Assembly (NCBI GenBank): GCA_900102235.1
Contig: FMVL01000006.1
Location: 124,001 to 188,000 of the forward strand
Origin: Lachnospiraceae bacterium XBB2008
GTDB lineage: Bacteria > Bacillota > Clostridia > Lachnospirales > Lachnospiraceae
Length of the DNA: 64,000 bases
Direction: 5' to 3'
Below are positions 15,041-23,913 of the stretch, piece after piece. Both the position numbers and the translations under genes were made by a program. The notes below the pieces were generated by a model that was not told where the DNA came from, ran no database searches, and saw only the letters and a list, made by a program, of their open reading frames with translations. The first letter of the stretch is position 1; each line of letters starts with the position of its first letter.

Positions 15041-16053
15041 AGATCTTAGTAACGGGAGGAGCGGGATACATAGGTTCACATACCGTAGTTGAACTGCTCG
15101 AGAACGGTTATGATGTGGTAGTTGTCGACAATCTCTCAAACTCATCCGAGAAAAGCTTAAATCGCGTAGAAGAGATCACCGGCAAGACAGTTAAGTTTTA
15201 TAAGGCGGACACTCAGGATGCTGCAGCCATGAACGATATCCTTGATAAGGAAAAAGTCGATGCCTGCATTCATTTTGCGGGACTCAAGGCTGTGGGAGAG
15301 TCTGTTTCCAAACCCTGGGAGTACTACGAGAATAACATTCAGGGTACGCTGGTACTCGTGGATGCGATGAGAAAGCACAATGTGAAGAACTTCATCTTTT
15401 CATCTTCCGCAACGGTATACGGCGATCCCGAGTTCATACCGATCACCGAGGAATGCCCCAAGAAAGCATGCACCAATCCTTACGGATGGACAAAATCCAT
15501 GCTGGAGCAGATCCTTTCCGATATACAGAAAGCGGATCCGGAATGGAATGTGATCCTGCTCAGGTATTTTAACCCCATAGGTGCGCACAAGTCCGGCAAG
15601 ATCGGGGAAAACCCCAACGGTATCCCGAACAATCTGATGCCTTACATCACTCAGGTTGCCGTGGGCAAACTGCCGGAGCTCGGAGTATTCGGCGACGACT
15701 ACGATACTCCCGACGGAACCGGTGTCAGGGATTACATCCATGTCGTGGATCTGGCAAAAGGCCATGTAAAGGCTCTTGATAAGATAAAGGAAAACTGCGG
15801 TCTTAAAATCTATAATCTCGGAACCGGACACGGCGTGAGCGTCCTCGAACTGGTTCATACATTTGAGGAGACGACAGGACAGAAGATTCCTTATTCCATA
15901 AAGCCCAGACGTCCTGGCGATATCGCAACATGTTATGCATCGGCTGATCTGGCCGCAAAGGAACTTGGCTGGAAGGCTGAATTCGGAATAAAAGAGATGT
16001 GCGAGGACTCATGGAGATGGCAGTCTCAGAATCCCAACGGTTTTGAGGAATGA
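15037..16053 (+). CDS. galE: UDP-glucose 4-epimerase
   Basis: The 338-residue short-chain dehydrogenase-type enzyme interconverts UDP-glucose and UDP-galactose. Seen are the NAD-binding TGGAGYIGSHT, the catalytic FSSSATVYG and YGWTKSM (Tyr-x-x-x-Lys), and the substrate segment RYFNPIGAH. AGGAGG lies before the ATG, inside the end of the glycosyltransferase gene. It may supply UDP-galactose to that transferase and also join galactose released by the GH36 enzyme to central metabolism. Confidence 0.96.
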   Translation: MKILVTGGAGYIGSHTVVELLENGYDVVVVDNLSNSSEKSLNRVEEITGKTVKFYKADTQDAAAMNDILDKEKVDACIHFAGLKAVGESVSKPWEYYENNIQGTLVLVDAMRKHNVKNFIFSSSATVYGDPEFIPITEECPKKACTNPYGWTKSMLEQILSDIQKADPEWNVILLRYFNPIGAHKSGKIGENPNGIPNNLMPYITQVAVGKLPELGVFGDDYDTPDGTGVRDYIHVVDLAKGHVKALDKIKENCGLKIYNLGTGHGVSVLELVHTFEETTGQKIPYSIKPRRPGDIATCYASADLAAKELGWKAEFGIKEMCEDSWRWQSQNPNGFEE

Positions 16054-16054
16054 T

Positions 16055-16912
16055 ATGAGCGGACATGTGAAGTTTTCGGAAAAGAAAGTAGACCAGTTCA
16101 TGTCTTATGTACTGATCATCGTCGGAGCACTCATGGCCAGTTTTTCCGTAGCTTGCATCCTGATACCGAATGATGCGATCGATTACGGTACTGCGGGAAT
16201 CGCCATCATAGTGAGCAAACTGACGGGCTTTAACCTGTCGATATGTGTTTTTGTGATCTTCCTTCCGTTCATGATAGCCGGATTTCTGATGCTCGGACGT
16301 AAGTTTGGATTAAAAGCACTTGCGGGTTCGCTTGCTTATACCATAGGGATAGAAGTCTTTGAGGAGATACCGTTTGAACTGAACACGGAACATTTCCTGG
16401 CGGTCGCATTCGGAGGAGCGATCCTGGGCGCGGGATTATCATTGATACTTCGTCACGGCGGATGTATCGACGGTTCGGAGATCTTTGCCAATATCATCGT
16501 GCGTAAGATATCTGATATCACAGGCAAGAACTTCAGTATGTCCTATATCCTGATAGGGTTTAATGCGTGCGTTTACATGGCGGTATTCCTTCTTTTGAAC
16601 AGGAATGCGGCGCTGATGAGCCTGCTCGTGTATATCGTGGCTACGATGATAATCGATCACTATACCGACCACTTTGAGGCCATCAAACAGGTGACGATCA
16701 TCACCAAGAATACGGATGATCTGATGAAGGACATCAAAAACGAGCTTAACAAGACCTGCACGATCATGGATTCTTACGGCGCGATAAGCGGCGAGAACAA
16801 GACACTGATCTGCTATATCAACTATTTCGAACTTCAGAAGATGAAGGATATCATATCACGTCATAAAGGGACATTCAGTACGGTCACCACTATAGACGAG
16901 ATACTCAGATAA
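16055..16912 (+). CDS. YitT-family membrane protein with a C-terminal DUF2179 domain
   Basis: The 285-residue protein has five to six membrane segments (YVLIIVGALMASFSVACILI; SICVFVIFLPFMIAGFLML; FLAVAFGGAILGAGLSLIL), the motif LRHGGCIDGSEI, and a soluble C-terminal domain of about 80 residues (VTIITKNTDDLMKDI ... GTFSTVTTIDEIL) matching DUF2179. The function of this widespread Firmicutes family is not established. ATG 16055 follows GAGGA; it starts 2 bp after the galE stop. Confidence 0.88.
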   Translation: MSGHVKFSEKKVDQFMSYVLIIVGALMASFSVACILIPNDAIDYGTAGIAIIVSKLTGFNLSICVFVIFLPFMIAGFLMLGRKFGLKALAGSLAYTIGIEVFEEIPFELNTEHFLAVAFGGAILGAGLSLILRHGGCIDGSEIFANIIVRKISDITGKNFSMSYILIGFNACVYMAVFLLLNRNAALMSLLVYIVATMIIDHYTDHFEAIKQVTIITKNTDDLMKDIKNELNKTCTIMDSYGAISGENKTLICYINYFELQKMKDIISRHKGTFSTVTTIDEILR

Positions 16913-16938
16913 AAAACGAATTACGAGGAGACATTAAA

Positions 16939-18345
16939 ATGAGCGGATTTTTCGGAGTTGCATCGAAAGAGAAATGTACCTTTGATCTGTATTTCGGTAC
17001 CGATTATCATTCACATCTCGGTACCAGGAGAGCCGGAATGGCGGTTTATGATCCCGAGACCGGTTTTTCCCGTTCGATCCACAGCATTGAGAACACACCC
17101 TTCAGGACCAAGTTCGATAAGGAACTGCCCGACCTTGACGGACATTACGGAATAGGCTGCATTTCCGATTATGAGGCACAGCCGATCCTGCTCAGATCGC
17201 ATCACGGAACCTTTGCGATAACCACGATCAGCAAGATCAATAATGCCGAAGAACTGGTCAAAGATATCGTGGACGAGGGGACGCATTTCTTCGAGATGAG
17301 CAACGGAGAGATCAATGCGACCGAACTGGTAGCGGCCCTCATCAACCGCAAGGAAAACATCATAGAAGGCATCAAATATGCTCTGGATGTGATCGAGGGA
17401 TCCTTGAGTCTTCTCATCCTCACTCCCAAAGGAATATATGCGGCGCGTGACAAGCACGGACGTACTCCCGTCATTCTCGGAAAAAAGGACGGTGCAAGAT
17501 GTGCCTGCTTTGAAAGCTATTCATATCTGAATCTTGGCTACAGCGATGACAGAGAACTCGGGCCCGGCGAGATAGTCGTCTTTGACGAAAACAGCGTGAA
17601 GACACTTGTAAGTCCAGGAAAGGACATGAAGATATGTACTTTCCTTTGGGTATACTACGGGTATCCGTCAGCGGTTTACGAGGGTATCAATGTAGAGCAG
17701 ATGAGATATAACTGCGGCGCCAACATGGCTAAGCGCGATAATGTAAAAGCGGATATCGTAGCCGGCGTTCCGGATTCCGGTACGGCACATGCGGTCGGTT
17801 ATGCAAACGAATCGGGCATTCCTTTTTCAAGACCGTTCATCAAGTATACGCCCACCTGGCCCAGAAGCTTCATGCCCACGATGCAGACCAAGAGAAATCT
17901 GATCGCACACATGAAACTGCTGGCCGTTCATCAGCTGATCAAGGACAAGAGCATGCTGCTCATCGATGATTCGATCGTTCGCGGAACACAGCTTCGCGAG
18001 ACCACGGAATTCCTGTATGAGAGCGGCGCAAAGGAAGTGCATATCAGACCTGCCTGTCCGCCCCTGTTATACGGTTGCAAGTATCTGAACTTCTCGAGAT
18101 CCAATTCAGAGATGGAACTGATCACCAGAGCAGTGATCAAAGAGATCGAGGGTGATGATGTATCCGATGAGAAACTTAAGAAATATTCCGATCCCGACAG
18201 TGAAGAATATGAAAACATGGTTGAGGCCATAAGAAAGAAACTGAACTTCACGTCGCTTCGTTTTAACCGTCTGGACGATATGCTCGATGCGGTCGGACTT
18301 CCGCCCGAGAATCTGTGCACATACTGCTGGAACGGTGAAGAATAG
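16939..18345 (+). CDS. purF: Amidophosphoribosyltransferase homologue with Ser replacing the catalytic Cys
   Basis: The 468-residue protein has the PurF layout: an N-terminal class II glutaminase fold (GTDYHSHLGTRRAGM) and a phosphoribosyltransferase domain with the PRPP loop LLIDDSIVRGTQLRE, ending LCTYCWNGEE. The mature glutaminase normally begins with Cys (MCG...). Here the text is MSGFFGV with codon AGC, so the nucleophile is Ser. GAGGAG precedes the ATG, which fixes this start. It may use free ammonia, use Ser as an altered nucleophile, or have another role. Similar Cys-less N-termini occur, as I recall, in Bacteroides and other anaerobes. A terminator follows at once. Confidence 0.85.
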   Translation: MSGFFGVASKEKCTFDLYFGTDYHSHLGTRRAGMAVYDPETGFSRSIHSIENTPFRTKFDKELPDLDGHYGIGCISDYEAQPILLRSHHGTFAITTISKINNAEELVKDIVDEGTHFFEMSNGEINATELVAALINRKENIIEGIKYALDVIEGSLSLLILTPKGIYAARDKHGRTPVILGKKDGARCACFESYSYLNLGYSDDRELGPGEIVVFDENSVKTLVSPGKDMKICTFLWVYYGYPSAVYEGINVEQMRYNCGANMAKRDNVKADIVAGVPDSGTAHAVGYANESGIPFSRPFIKYTPTWPRSFMPTMQTKRNLIAHMKLLAVHQLIKDKSMLLIDDSIVRGTQLRETTEFLYESGAKEVHIRPACPPLLYGCKYLNFSRSNSEMELITRAVIKEIEGDDVSDEKLKKYSDPDSEEYENMVEAIRKKLNFTSLRFNRLDDMLDAVGLPPENLCTYCWNGEE

Positions 18346-18349
18346 AGTA

Positions 18350-19639
18350 TCAGATTATAACAGGACTTATGCGGCATCCGTCGGTAACGCGGGTGCCGTA
18401 TTTTTGTGAGATGATCATATCTGCGAGCCTGTCGGAGCGTATGGTCGCATCAAACAGGGGAAGAGCATCGGAAGTAAGAACGGAAGGTGCATCCGCCGCT
18501 TTGTTTACGATGGGGATCGAGGCATGCGCCGCGATCGTGTGCATCAGTTCCGAGGCCTCTGACTTAAATCCCAGAAGTCTGGTATAAGGACAGGGGATGA
18601 GACAGCCTTCCGAGTCGCGGGTCATGTCCTTAAGCGCAAGAATGCAATGAAGCATGGCTCGGCTGATCCTCGTGTATGTGAGTTCTTTGGTACGCATTTG
18701 TCCGATGAAGCCGGAAAGGGAGAAAGGCTTCTCACTGCTTCTGATTCCGGCCGCCGTGTTTATGAAACGGTTTGCAAGATCCGGATTCATATCCTGGTAT
18801 CCGGCGAGTTCTTCGGAAGACCTGGTGAGCAGGACATATTCCGCAATGGCACTCAGATCGTCCTGTGAGATCGGAAAAGTCTTCTTATATATGGTTGACA
18901 TAATATCAAAAACTACATCCGGCACACAGCCCCGGATCGCATCGGGAAATGCAGCCGCTTTTCCGGTGCCGGCATCTGCCGAATCGGCTTTTGTATATCT
19001 TTCATCGGCTGAATCTGCTTTAAGTACTGACCGGATTGCTTCAGCCGATGCATATTCCGACAGTTCGGTGTCGTGATATCCCTTGCCTGTACGGGGAATG
19101 GCGATGGGACTGATATCCGACCCGATCCGCTTGATGGCTTTGATGTATTCGATCGCAAGGATATTGTTCGGAGAAGAGAGCAGATCCGAATATCCGGGCA
19201 GGGCCCTGCTCCTTGCGGCGGGATAGGATAAACCTTCCTTAAGCCCTTCTTCGAGCTTATCAAGATAATCCGGTGTGGGAGCAAGAAGAATGTCTGCGAG
19301 GCTCTCCATGCGGCCGGTGTCTTCCGATTCCGCCCCGAAGACAAGACAGTCCGTGCAGCCGAGAGCATCAAGGATGCTCACTCCGCCGAAAGCAAAAACT
19401 TCAGCAGTTGCTGTGGAGTATGAAACGGGGAGTTCAAAAACCGCATCCGCCCCGCACAGGAGAGCACTTTTTACACGGTCATATTTGTACATGACCGAGA
19501 TCTCTCCGCGCTGAGTAAAAGCACCGCTCATCACGACCACTATACGATCGGCTCCGAGCCTTTCTTTTGCCTGTCTGATCAGATGGGCGTGCCCGTTATG
19601 AAAAGGATTGAATTCTGCGATTATTCCGGCTGTTTTCAT
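18350..19639 (-). CDS. tmcAL: tRNA(Met) cytidine acetate ligase
   Basis: The 429-residue protein begins MKTAGIIAEFNPFHNGH, the nucleotidyltransferase HxGH motif, followed by VVVMSGAFTQRGE and a GADAVFELPV segment. This is the TmcAL/YlbM family, which uses acetate and ATP to make N4-acetylcytidine at the wobble position of elongator tRNA-Met. The C-terminal half is variable and includes a low-complexity Ala/Asp/Ser stretch (KADSADERYTKADSADAGTG). The promoter places the transcription start at or next to the ATG, so the mRNA may be leaderless. It converges with purF and diverges from rex. Confidence 0.9.
   Translation of the reverse strand: MKTAGIIAEFNPFHNGHAHLIRQAKERLGADRIVVVMSGAFTQRGEISVMYKYDRVKSALLCGADAVFELPVSYSTATAEVFAFGGVSILDALGCTDCLVFGAESEDTGRMESLADILLAPTPDYLDKLEEGLKEGLSYPAARSRALPGYSDLLSSPNNILAIEYIKAIKRIGSDISPIAIPRTGKGYHDTELSEYASAEAIRSVLKADSADERYTKADSADAGTGKAAAFPDAIRGCVPDVVFDIMSTIYKKTFPISQDDLSAIAEYVLLTRSSEELAGYQDMNPDLANRFINTAAGIRSSEKPFSLSGFIGQMRTKELTYTRISRAMLHCILALKDMTRDSEGCLIPCPYTRLLGFKSEASELMHTIAAHASIPIVNKAADAPSVLTSDALPLFDATIRSDRLADMIISQKYGTRVTDGCRISPVII
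18372..18405 (+). terminator. Terminator of purF, nested in the end of tmcAL
   Basis: CGGCATCCG (18372-18380) pairs with CGGGTGCCG (18390-18398), with one G-T pair, and is followed by TATTTTT. It lies inside the last codons of the convergent tmcAL gene, so the same bases serve as coding sequence and terminator. Confidence 0.75.
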
Positions 19640-19645
19640 AGTGAA

Positions 19646-19674
19646 ATATTATCATTCCCTCATATGTTTGGCAA
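19646..19674 (-). promoter_or_regulatory. Promoter of tmcAL
   Basis: On the minus strand TTGCCA (19674-19669) and TAATAT (19651-19646) are 17 bp apart. Only six bases separate the -10 from the ATG at 19639, which suggests a leaderless transcript. Confidence 0.65.
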
Positions 19675-19685
19675 ATCTTTCACAA
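19668..19685. promoter_or_regulatory. Candidate Rex operator
   Basis: TTGGCAA-ATCT-TTCACAA fits the 18-bp Rex consensus TTGTGAA-N4-TTCACAA with two mismatches in the left half. It covers the -35 regions of both the rex and tmcAL promoters. Confidence 0.6.
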
Positions 19686-19706
19686 AGTGGCAAAGCGTGA
19701 TAAAAT
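19678..19706 (+). promoter_or_regulatory. Promoter of rex
   Basis: TTTCAC (19678-19683) and TAAAAT (19701-19706) are 17 bp apart, about 45 bp before the TTG start. The -35 is shared with the candidate Rex operator, as expected for autoregulation. Confidence 0.6.
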
Positions 19707-19750
19707 TGCAGGTGAGAATTCATAAACTTTCTTTATTCGGAGGGGGAGAG

Positions 19751-20383
19751 TTGGAGAGTAAAGATATATCGCAGGCGGTCATCTCGCGGCTGCCGAGATA
19801 TCACAGATTCTTAAGCGAACTCAAGGATCAGGGGATAGAGCGCATCTCATCGGCCGACTTAAGCCGGCTGATGCATGTCACCGCCTCGCAGATACGCCAG
19901 GACCTGAATAATTTCGGCGGTTTCGGACAGCAGGGATACGGGTATAACGTTGACTATCTGTACGAAGAGATCGGACATATCCTCGGGTTGGATACAAGGC
20001 ACAATCTCATAATAGTCGGGGCCGGTAATCTCGGACAGGCCCTGGCCAATTACGTGAATTTTGACAGAAGGGGATTCCATACCAAAGGCCTCTTTGATTC
20101 CGATCCGCATATGCAGGGTGTCATGATCAGAAACATGCCGGTGCGTCCCATGTCCGAGCTTGAGGATTTTATAAGGGAAAACTCCATCGACATAGCCGTT
20201 CTTACCATACCCAAAGAGGCGGCCGAAGATGTTGCCAACAGGCTGATAGCATGCGGCATCAAGGGTATATGGAACTTCGCGCATATCGATCTGGATGTTC
20301 CGGATAATGTGCGAGTGGAGAATGTGCATCTGTCCGACAGTCTGATGAAACTGTCATATAACTTAAGAGATCTTGAAGGCTGA
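19751..20383 (+). CDS. rex: Redox-sensing transcriptional repressor Rex
   Basis: The 210-residue protein has an N-terminal winged helix (ISRLPRYHRFL, then MHVTASQIRQDLNNFGGFGQ) and a Rossmann domain (LIIVGAGNLGQALANY) that senses the NADH/NAD+ ratio, with a C-terminal swap helix. TTG 19751 was chosen because GGAGGGGG lies about 7 bases upstream and the length then equals the family norm; upstream in-frame ATGs would add unrelated residues and cover the promoter. Rex typically controls fermentation and reductive genes; here it probably also controls itself and possibly tmcAL. Confidence 0.95.
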   Translation: MESKDISQAVISRLPRYHRFLSELKDQGIERISSADLSRLMHVTASQIRQDLNNFGGFGQQGYGYNVDYLYEEIGHILGLDTRHNLIIVGAGNLGQALANYVNFDRRGFHTKGLFDSDPHMQGVMIRNMPVRPMSELEDFIRENSIDIAVLTIPKEAAEDVANRLIACGIKGIWNFAHIDLDVPDNVRVENVHLSDSLMKLSYNLRDLEG

Positions 20384-20398
20384 TACGGGGGATAGATT

Positions 20399-21073
20399 AT
20401 GGCAGGGAAACAAAAGGAATTCCTGAAGGCTCTGGAAGGGAAAAGGATAGCGCCGCTAACGCTCGATAACAAATGGCACCAGCTTTTTGACGGCGGAGAA
20501 CTCCCTGATGAGATCAAAGCCAAAGCCGATGAGCTGAACGAACTGCTCAAACAACAGGGTAATATCAATAACGAAATGAAGAAAGTCAAAGCACTCAAGA
20601 AGAAACTGCTTGATGAGATGGTGCCTTTGGCAGATGATGCCGCTTCCGGTATAGCTTCCGCGGAAAAGGAGATCGAGCAGCATAAGCGGCTCATCGAAGA
20701 GTGTAACGAGCATATCGACGATTACCAGGATCAGCTTCTCGATTTTCCGCATCTCATCGATCATGTGAATAAGGATCTGATGCTCATGACCATGGATGAT
20801 TGTTATGAGCGGCTCAAGGAGAATAACAAAGAGATCGTGGAGATCGGAAACTGGATCGATGAGTTCAGAAAGGAACTTAAGAAGAATGTTGTCCGCAAGC
20901 AGGACCGCGAATTGGCAAATCACAGGCTGTACTCATATATGCACGATATCTTCGGGACCGAGGTCATCGAGATATTCGATATGGAATACATCCCGACAGG
21001 CTTGAAGGCCCCCGGGCAGACTGCGAAAGAAAACACAGCGGATAAAGGCGATAACGCCGGAAACAAAACCTGA
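20399..21073 (+). CDS. Unknown coiled-coil protein
   Basis: The 224-residue, highly charged protein is mostly helical, with long heptad-like stretches (KADELNELLKQQGNINNEMK; IASAEKEIEQHKRLIEECNE) and a C-terminal hydrophilic tail. It has no signal peptide or membrane segment and no recognised catalytic motif. GGGGGA lies before the ATG. It stands 15 bp after rex and 2 bp before nnr, so it is probably in that operon. I do not recognise a family. Confidence 0.7.
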   Translation: MAGKQKEFLKALEGKRIAPLTLDNKWHQLFDGGELPDEIKAKADELNELLKQQGNINNEMKKVKALKKKLLDEMVPLADDAASGIASAEKEIEQHKRLIEECNEHIDDYQDQLLDFPHLIDHVNKDLMLMTMDDCYERLKENNKEIVEIGNWIDEFRKELKKNVVRKQDRELANHRLYSYMHDIFGTEVIEIFDMEYIPTGLKAPGQTAKENTADKGDNAGNKT

Positions 21074-21075
21074 TC

Positions 21076-22623
21076 ATGGAATATTTGGTTACATCTGAAG
21101 AAATGCGTCTCTTTGACGCATATACGATAAACGAACTGGGCGTACCGGGCATAGTCCTTATGGAAAAGGCTGCTGCGGGCGCCTGTTCCCATATCCTGGC
21201 AAATGCTCAGGACAGGATCCAAAATGCTCATGTTCTTGCACTGTGCGGAACGGGAAATAACGGAGGCGACGGACTCGTACTTGCCAGACTGCTCAGACAA
21301 AAGCATGTATCAGTCGATGTGATCCTGGTCGGAGATCAGGAAAAAGCCTCAGAATTAAACATGCAGGAGCAGCAGATCCTTGCCAATTACGGTGTCCCGG
21401 TCAACCGTACTGATGCCACAAAATGCGAAGAACTCATCTGTACGGCCGGATACCGGTATGACATCATCATAGATGCACTTTTCGGCATAGGCTTAAGCAG
21501 GCCTCTTTCGGGTGACTATGCCCGCCTGGTTGAATTTATCAATTCCTACGGTGCGTATGTTTATGCCATGGATGTGCCTTCCGGTCTTCGCTCAGACGGA
21601 GGCGGGACGGGCTACCCTTGCATCCGCGCGGATGTCACATACACATTCGGATTCGTGAAACTCGGACTTGTAACATATCCCGGTGCGGCTTTTTGCGGCG
21701 AGGTGATACGCATCGACATGGGCATAGATGAATTCAGCATGGGGCGTAACAAACCCGTGTACAGGAGGATCACGGACAGAAGCGAGATCGACTGGCCCGA
21801 TCGTGTTGATCATGCCAATAAAGGAACATACGGAAAACTTCTTGTGGTCGCCGGGAGCAAAGAGATATACGGCGCTGCTTATATGGCGGCAAAAGCCGCG
21901 TTTGCTACGGGAGTGGGCATGGTAAGGGTTTTCACCCATTCCGATAACAGGCTCGTACTCGAGACGGCACTTCCCGAAGCGATGTATTCATTTTACGATG
22001 ACGACACCCCGGATGAAGAACTCACCGAAAAACTGAAAGAGCTATACGGATGGGCCGACGGTATTCTCGCAGGTCCCGGGATCGGAACGGGGCATGCTTC
22101 GGAGTTGATGGTCCGTTCGATCTTACATGATACGGATCTGCCGGTATTGTTTGATGCGGATGCGATAAAGATCATAGCCGACAGTGATGATCTAAAGAAA
22201 CATATCGCCTCTCTGAGGGACAGAAGCGTGATCATGACACCGCATATGGGTGAGTATGCGTATCTTGTGCGCACAACGATAATCGAAGCAAAAGAGCATA
22301 TGACCGATTCCGTAAAAAAGACCGCGGACGAACTCGGCATCTCGATCATATGCAAGGATGCCCGCAGCCTGATCGCGTCGGCAAGATCGGAAGAGATATA
22401 TGTGAACTGCTCGGGAAATGACGGCATGGCTACGGCCGGAAGCGGAGATGTGCTCTCCGGAATTTGCGCCGTGCTCATGATACAGACGCTTGACGTAGTA
22501 ACAGCCTGCGCTCATGCCGCTTATCTTCACGGACTTGCCGGCGATGATGCGGCTGCCAGATGCGGTAAATGCGGCATGACAGCCTCCGACATAATAGATT
22601 CCATACAGACTGTCATCGGATAA
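21076..22623 (+). CDS. nnr: Bifunctional NAD(P)H-hydrate epimerase / ADP-dependent dehydratase
   Basis: This 515-residue repair enzyme restores NAD(P)H from its hydrated forms. The N-terminal YjeF_N epimerase domain shows LCGTGNNGGDGLVLARLL and IIDALFGIGLSRPL. The C-terminal kinase-like dehydratase domain shows LVVAGSKEIYGAAYMAAKAA, ILAGPGIGTG, MTPHMGEY and ATAGSGDVLSG. The nucleotide repair role suits its position after the NADH-sensing rex. Its end is followed 11 bp later by alr. Confidence 0.95.
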   Translation: MEYLVTSEEMRLFDAYTINELGVPGIVLMEKAAAGACSHILANAQDRIQNAHVLALCGTGNNGGDGLVLARLLRQKHVSVDVILVGDQEKASELNMQEQQILANYGVPVNRTDATKCEELICTAGYRYDIIIDALFGIGLSRPLSGDYARLVEFINSYGAYVYAMDVPSGLRSDGGGTGYPCIRADVTYTFGFVKLGLVTYPGAAFCGEVIRIDMGIDEFSMGRNKPVYRRITDRSEIDWPDRVDHANKGTYGKLLVVAGSKEIYGAAYMAAKAAFATGVGMVRVFTHSDNRLVLETALPEAMYSFYDDDTPDEELTEKLKELYGWADGILAGPGIGTGHASELMVRSILHDTDLPVLFDADAIKIIADSDDLKKHIASLRDRSVIMTPHMGEYAYLVRTTIIEAKEHMTDSVKKTADELGISIICKDARSLIASARSEEIYVNCSGNDGMATAGSGDVLSGICAVLMIQTLDVVTACAHAAYLHGLAGDDAAARCGKCGMTASDIIDSIQTVIG

Positions 22624-22634
22624 GGACTGACAAA

Positions 22635-23828
22635 ATGAAACCTGAAGAGTATTCGAAAATCAAAAGAGGCTATGCCTGCATAGACATGGACGCCGTAAGG
22701 AACAATGTGGATGTGATGTATGATTCACTCGCATCCGGGACACGGATGATACTGGTCATCAAAACGGACGGTTACGGACACGGTTCCGTGCCCATCGCAC
22801 ATATGTATGATGAGGATGACAGGATATGGGGATATGCGGTGGCCTGCCCGGAGGAAGCATATGAACTGCGCGGATCGGGGATAAAGAAGCCGATCCTGAT
22901 ACTCGGATATACATTCGATTATGCTTATGACGATATGGTGAGGCTGGATATCAGGCCTGCTGTCTTTACCGAAGAGATGCTTGACGGTTTATCCGAAGCG
23001 GCACGCAGACAGGGGAAAAAGGCCCGGATCCACATCAAAACGGATACCGGCATGAGCCGCATAGGCATCAGGCCCGATGATGACGGACTTAACTTTGTGA
23101 AAAAGGCTTCTTCGTATGAGGATATCGAGATCGAGGGCATATTTACCCATTTTGCACGCGCCGATGAGGCGGACAAAAAGTATGCATACAGGCAGATGGA
23201 ACTGTTTAAAAACTTTACCGCACGTATCCGGGATGAGCTCGGTATCGATATCGAACTTAAGCATTGTTCCAATTCGGCAGGGATCATGGAAATGCCTGAA
23301 GCCAATATGGATCTGGTCCGTGCCGGGATCACGCTTTACGGACTGTGGCCGTCCGACGAAGTCGATCATGCACGCATGGACTTTAAACCCGTGATGAGTC
23401 TCATAAGTCATATAGTCTATGTCAAGGAAGTGGAAGCCGGGACTCAGATAAGCTACGGCGGGACTTACGTAGCTCCGGATAAGCGCATCATCGCCACCGT
23501 TCCGGTCGGATACGGAGACGGATATCCGAGAATGCTTTCGGGCAAGGGCGAGGTGCTCGTGAAGGGAAAGAGAGCCCCGATCTGCGGCCGCGTTTGCATG
23601 GATCAGTTCATGATAGATGTAACGGATATCCCGGAAGCAGCGGCGGGAGATAAGGTCACACTCATCGGTTTTGACGCGGATGAGCATATCTCCATGGAGG
23701 AACTCGGAGACATCTCGGGCAGGTTTAACTATGAACTGGCCTGCGATGTGGGCAGGCGCATTCCCAGAGTATATGTTTCCGGTGGGGATGTGGAGGATAT
23801 AATCCTTGATAGACGCAGCATAAAATGA
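22635..23828 (+). CDS. alr: Alanine racemase
   Basis: The 397-residue PLP enzyme makes D-alanine for peptidoglycan. The PLP lysine is Lys43 in LVIKTDGYGHG (most family members have KADAYGHG), and the second catalytic residue is the Tyr in ISYGGTY. HIKTDTGMSRIG and CGRVCMDQFMIDVT are also typical. ATG 22635 follows AAGGA; an earlier in-frame ATG lies inside nnr and adds non-homologous residues. The nnr-alr pairing is common in Firmicutes. Confidence 0.95.
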   Translation: MKPEEYSKIKRGYACIDMDAVRNNVDVMYDSLASGTRMILVIKTDGYGHGSVPIAHMYDEDDRIWGYAVACPEEAYELRGSGIKKPILILGYTFDYAYDDMVRLDIRPAVFTEEMLDGLSEAARRQGKKARIHIKTDTGMSRIGIRPDDDGLNFVKKASSYEDIEIEGIFTHFARADEADKKYAYRQMELFKNFTARIRDELGIDIELKHCSNSAGIMEMPEANMDLVRAGITLYGLWPSDEVDHARMDFKPVMSLISHIVYVKEVEAGTQISYGGTYVAPDKRIIATVPVGYGDGYPRMLSGKGEVLVKGKRAPICGRVCMDQFMIDVTDIPEAAAGDKVTLIGFDADEHISMEELGDISGRFNYELACDVGRRIPRVYVSGGDVEDIILDRRSIK

Positions 23829-23834
23829 TAAAAT
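23806..23834 (+). promoter_or_regulatory. Promoter of yebC
   Basis: TTGATA (23806-23811) and TAAAAT (23829-23834) are 17 bp apart across the end of alr. The leader would contain the 23860-23888 stem-loop. Confidence 0.65.
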
Positions 23835-23859
23835 AAATTGTTATGATCAAGTATAAAAT

Positions 23860-23888
23860 GCGCTTTTTATGGGCCTTGTAAAAAGCGC
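23860..23888 (+). promoter_or_regulatory. Perfect 10-bp stem-loop in the yebC leader
   Basis: GCGCTTTTTA and TAAAAAGCGC are separated by nine bases and lie about 25 bp before the yebC start. There is no trailing T run, so it is more likely a leader structure or weak attenuator than a terminator. Confidence 0.5.
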
Positions 23889-23913
23889 TGCAAATGCAGA
23901 TAAGGAGTAGGAT

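Noticed and set aside
19583-19750. Rex with a 56-residue N-terminal extension
   Set aside because: It would include the promoter region and tmcAL start; the TTG 19751 start has a strong ribosome site and gives the normal length.
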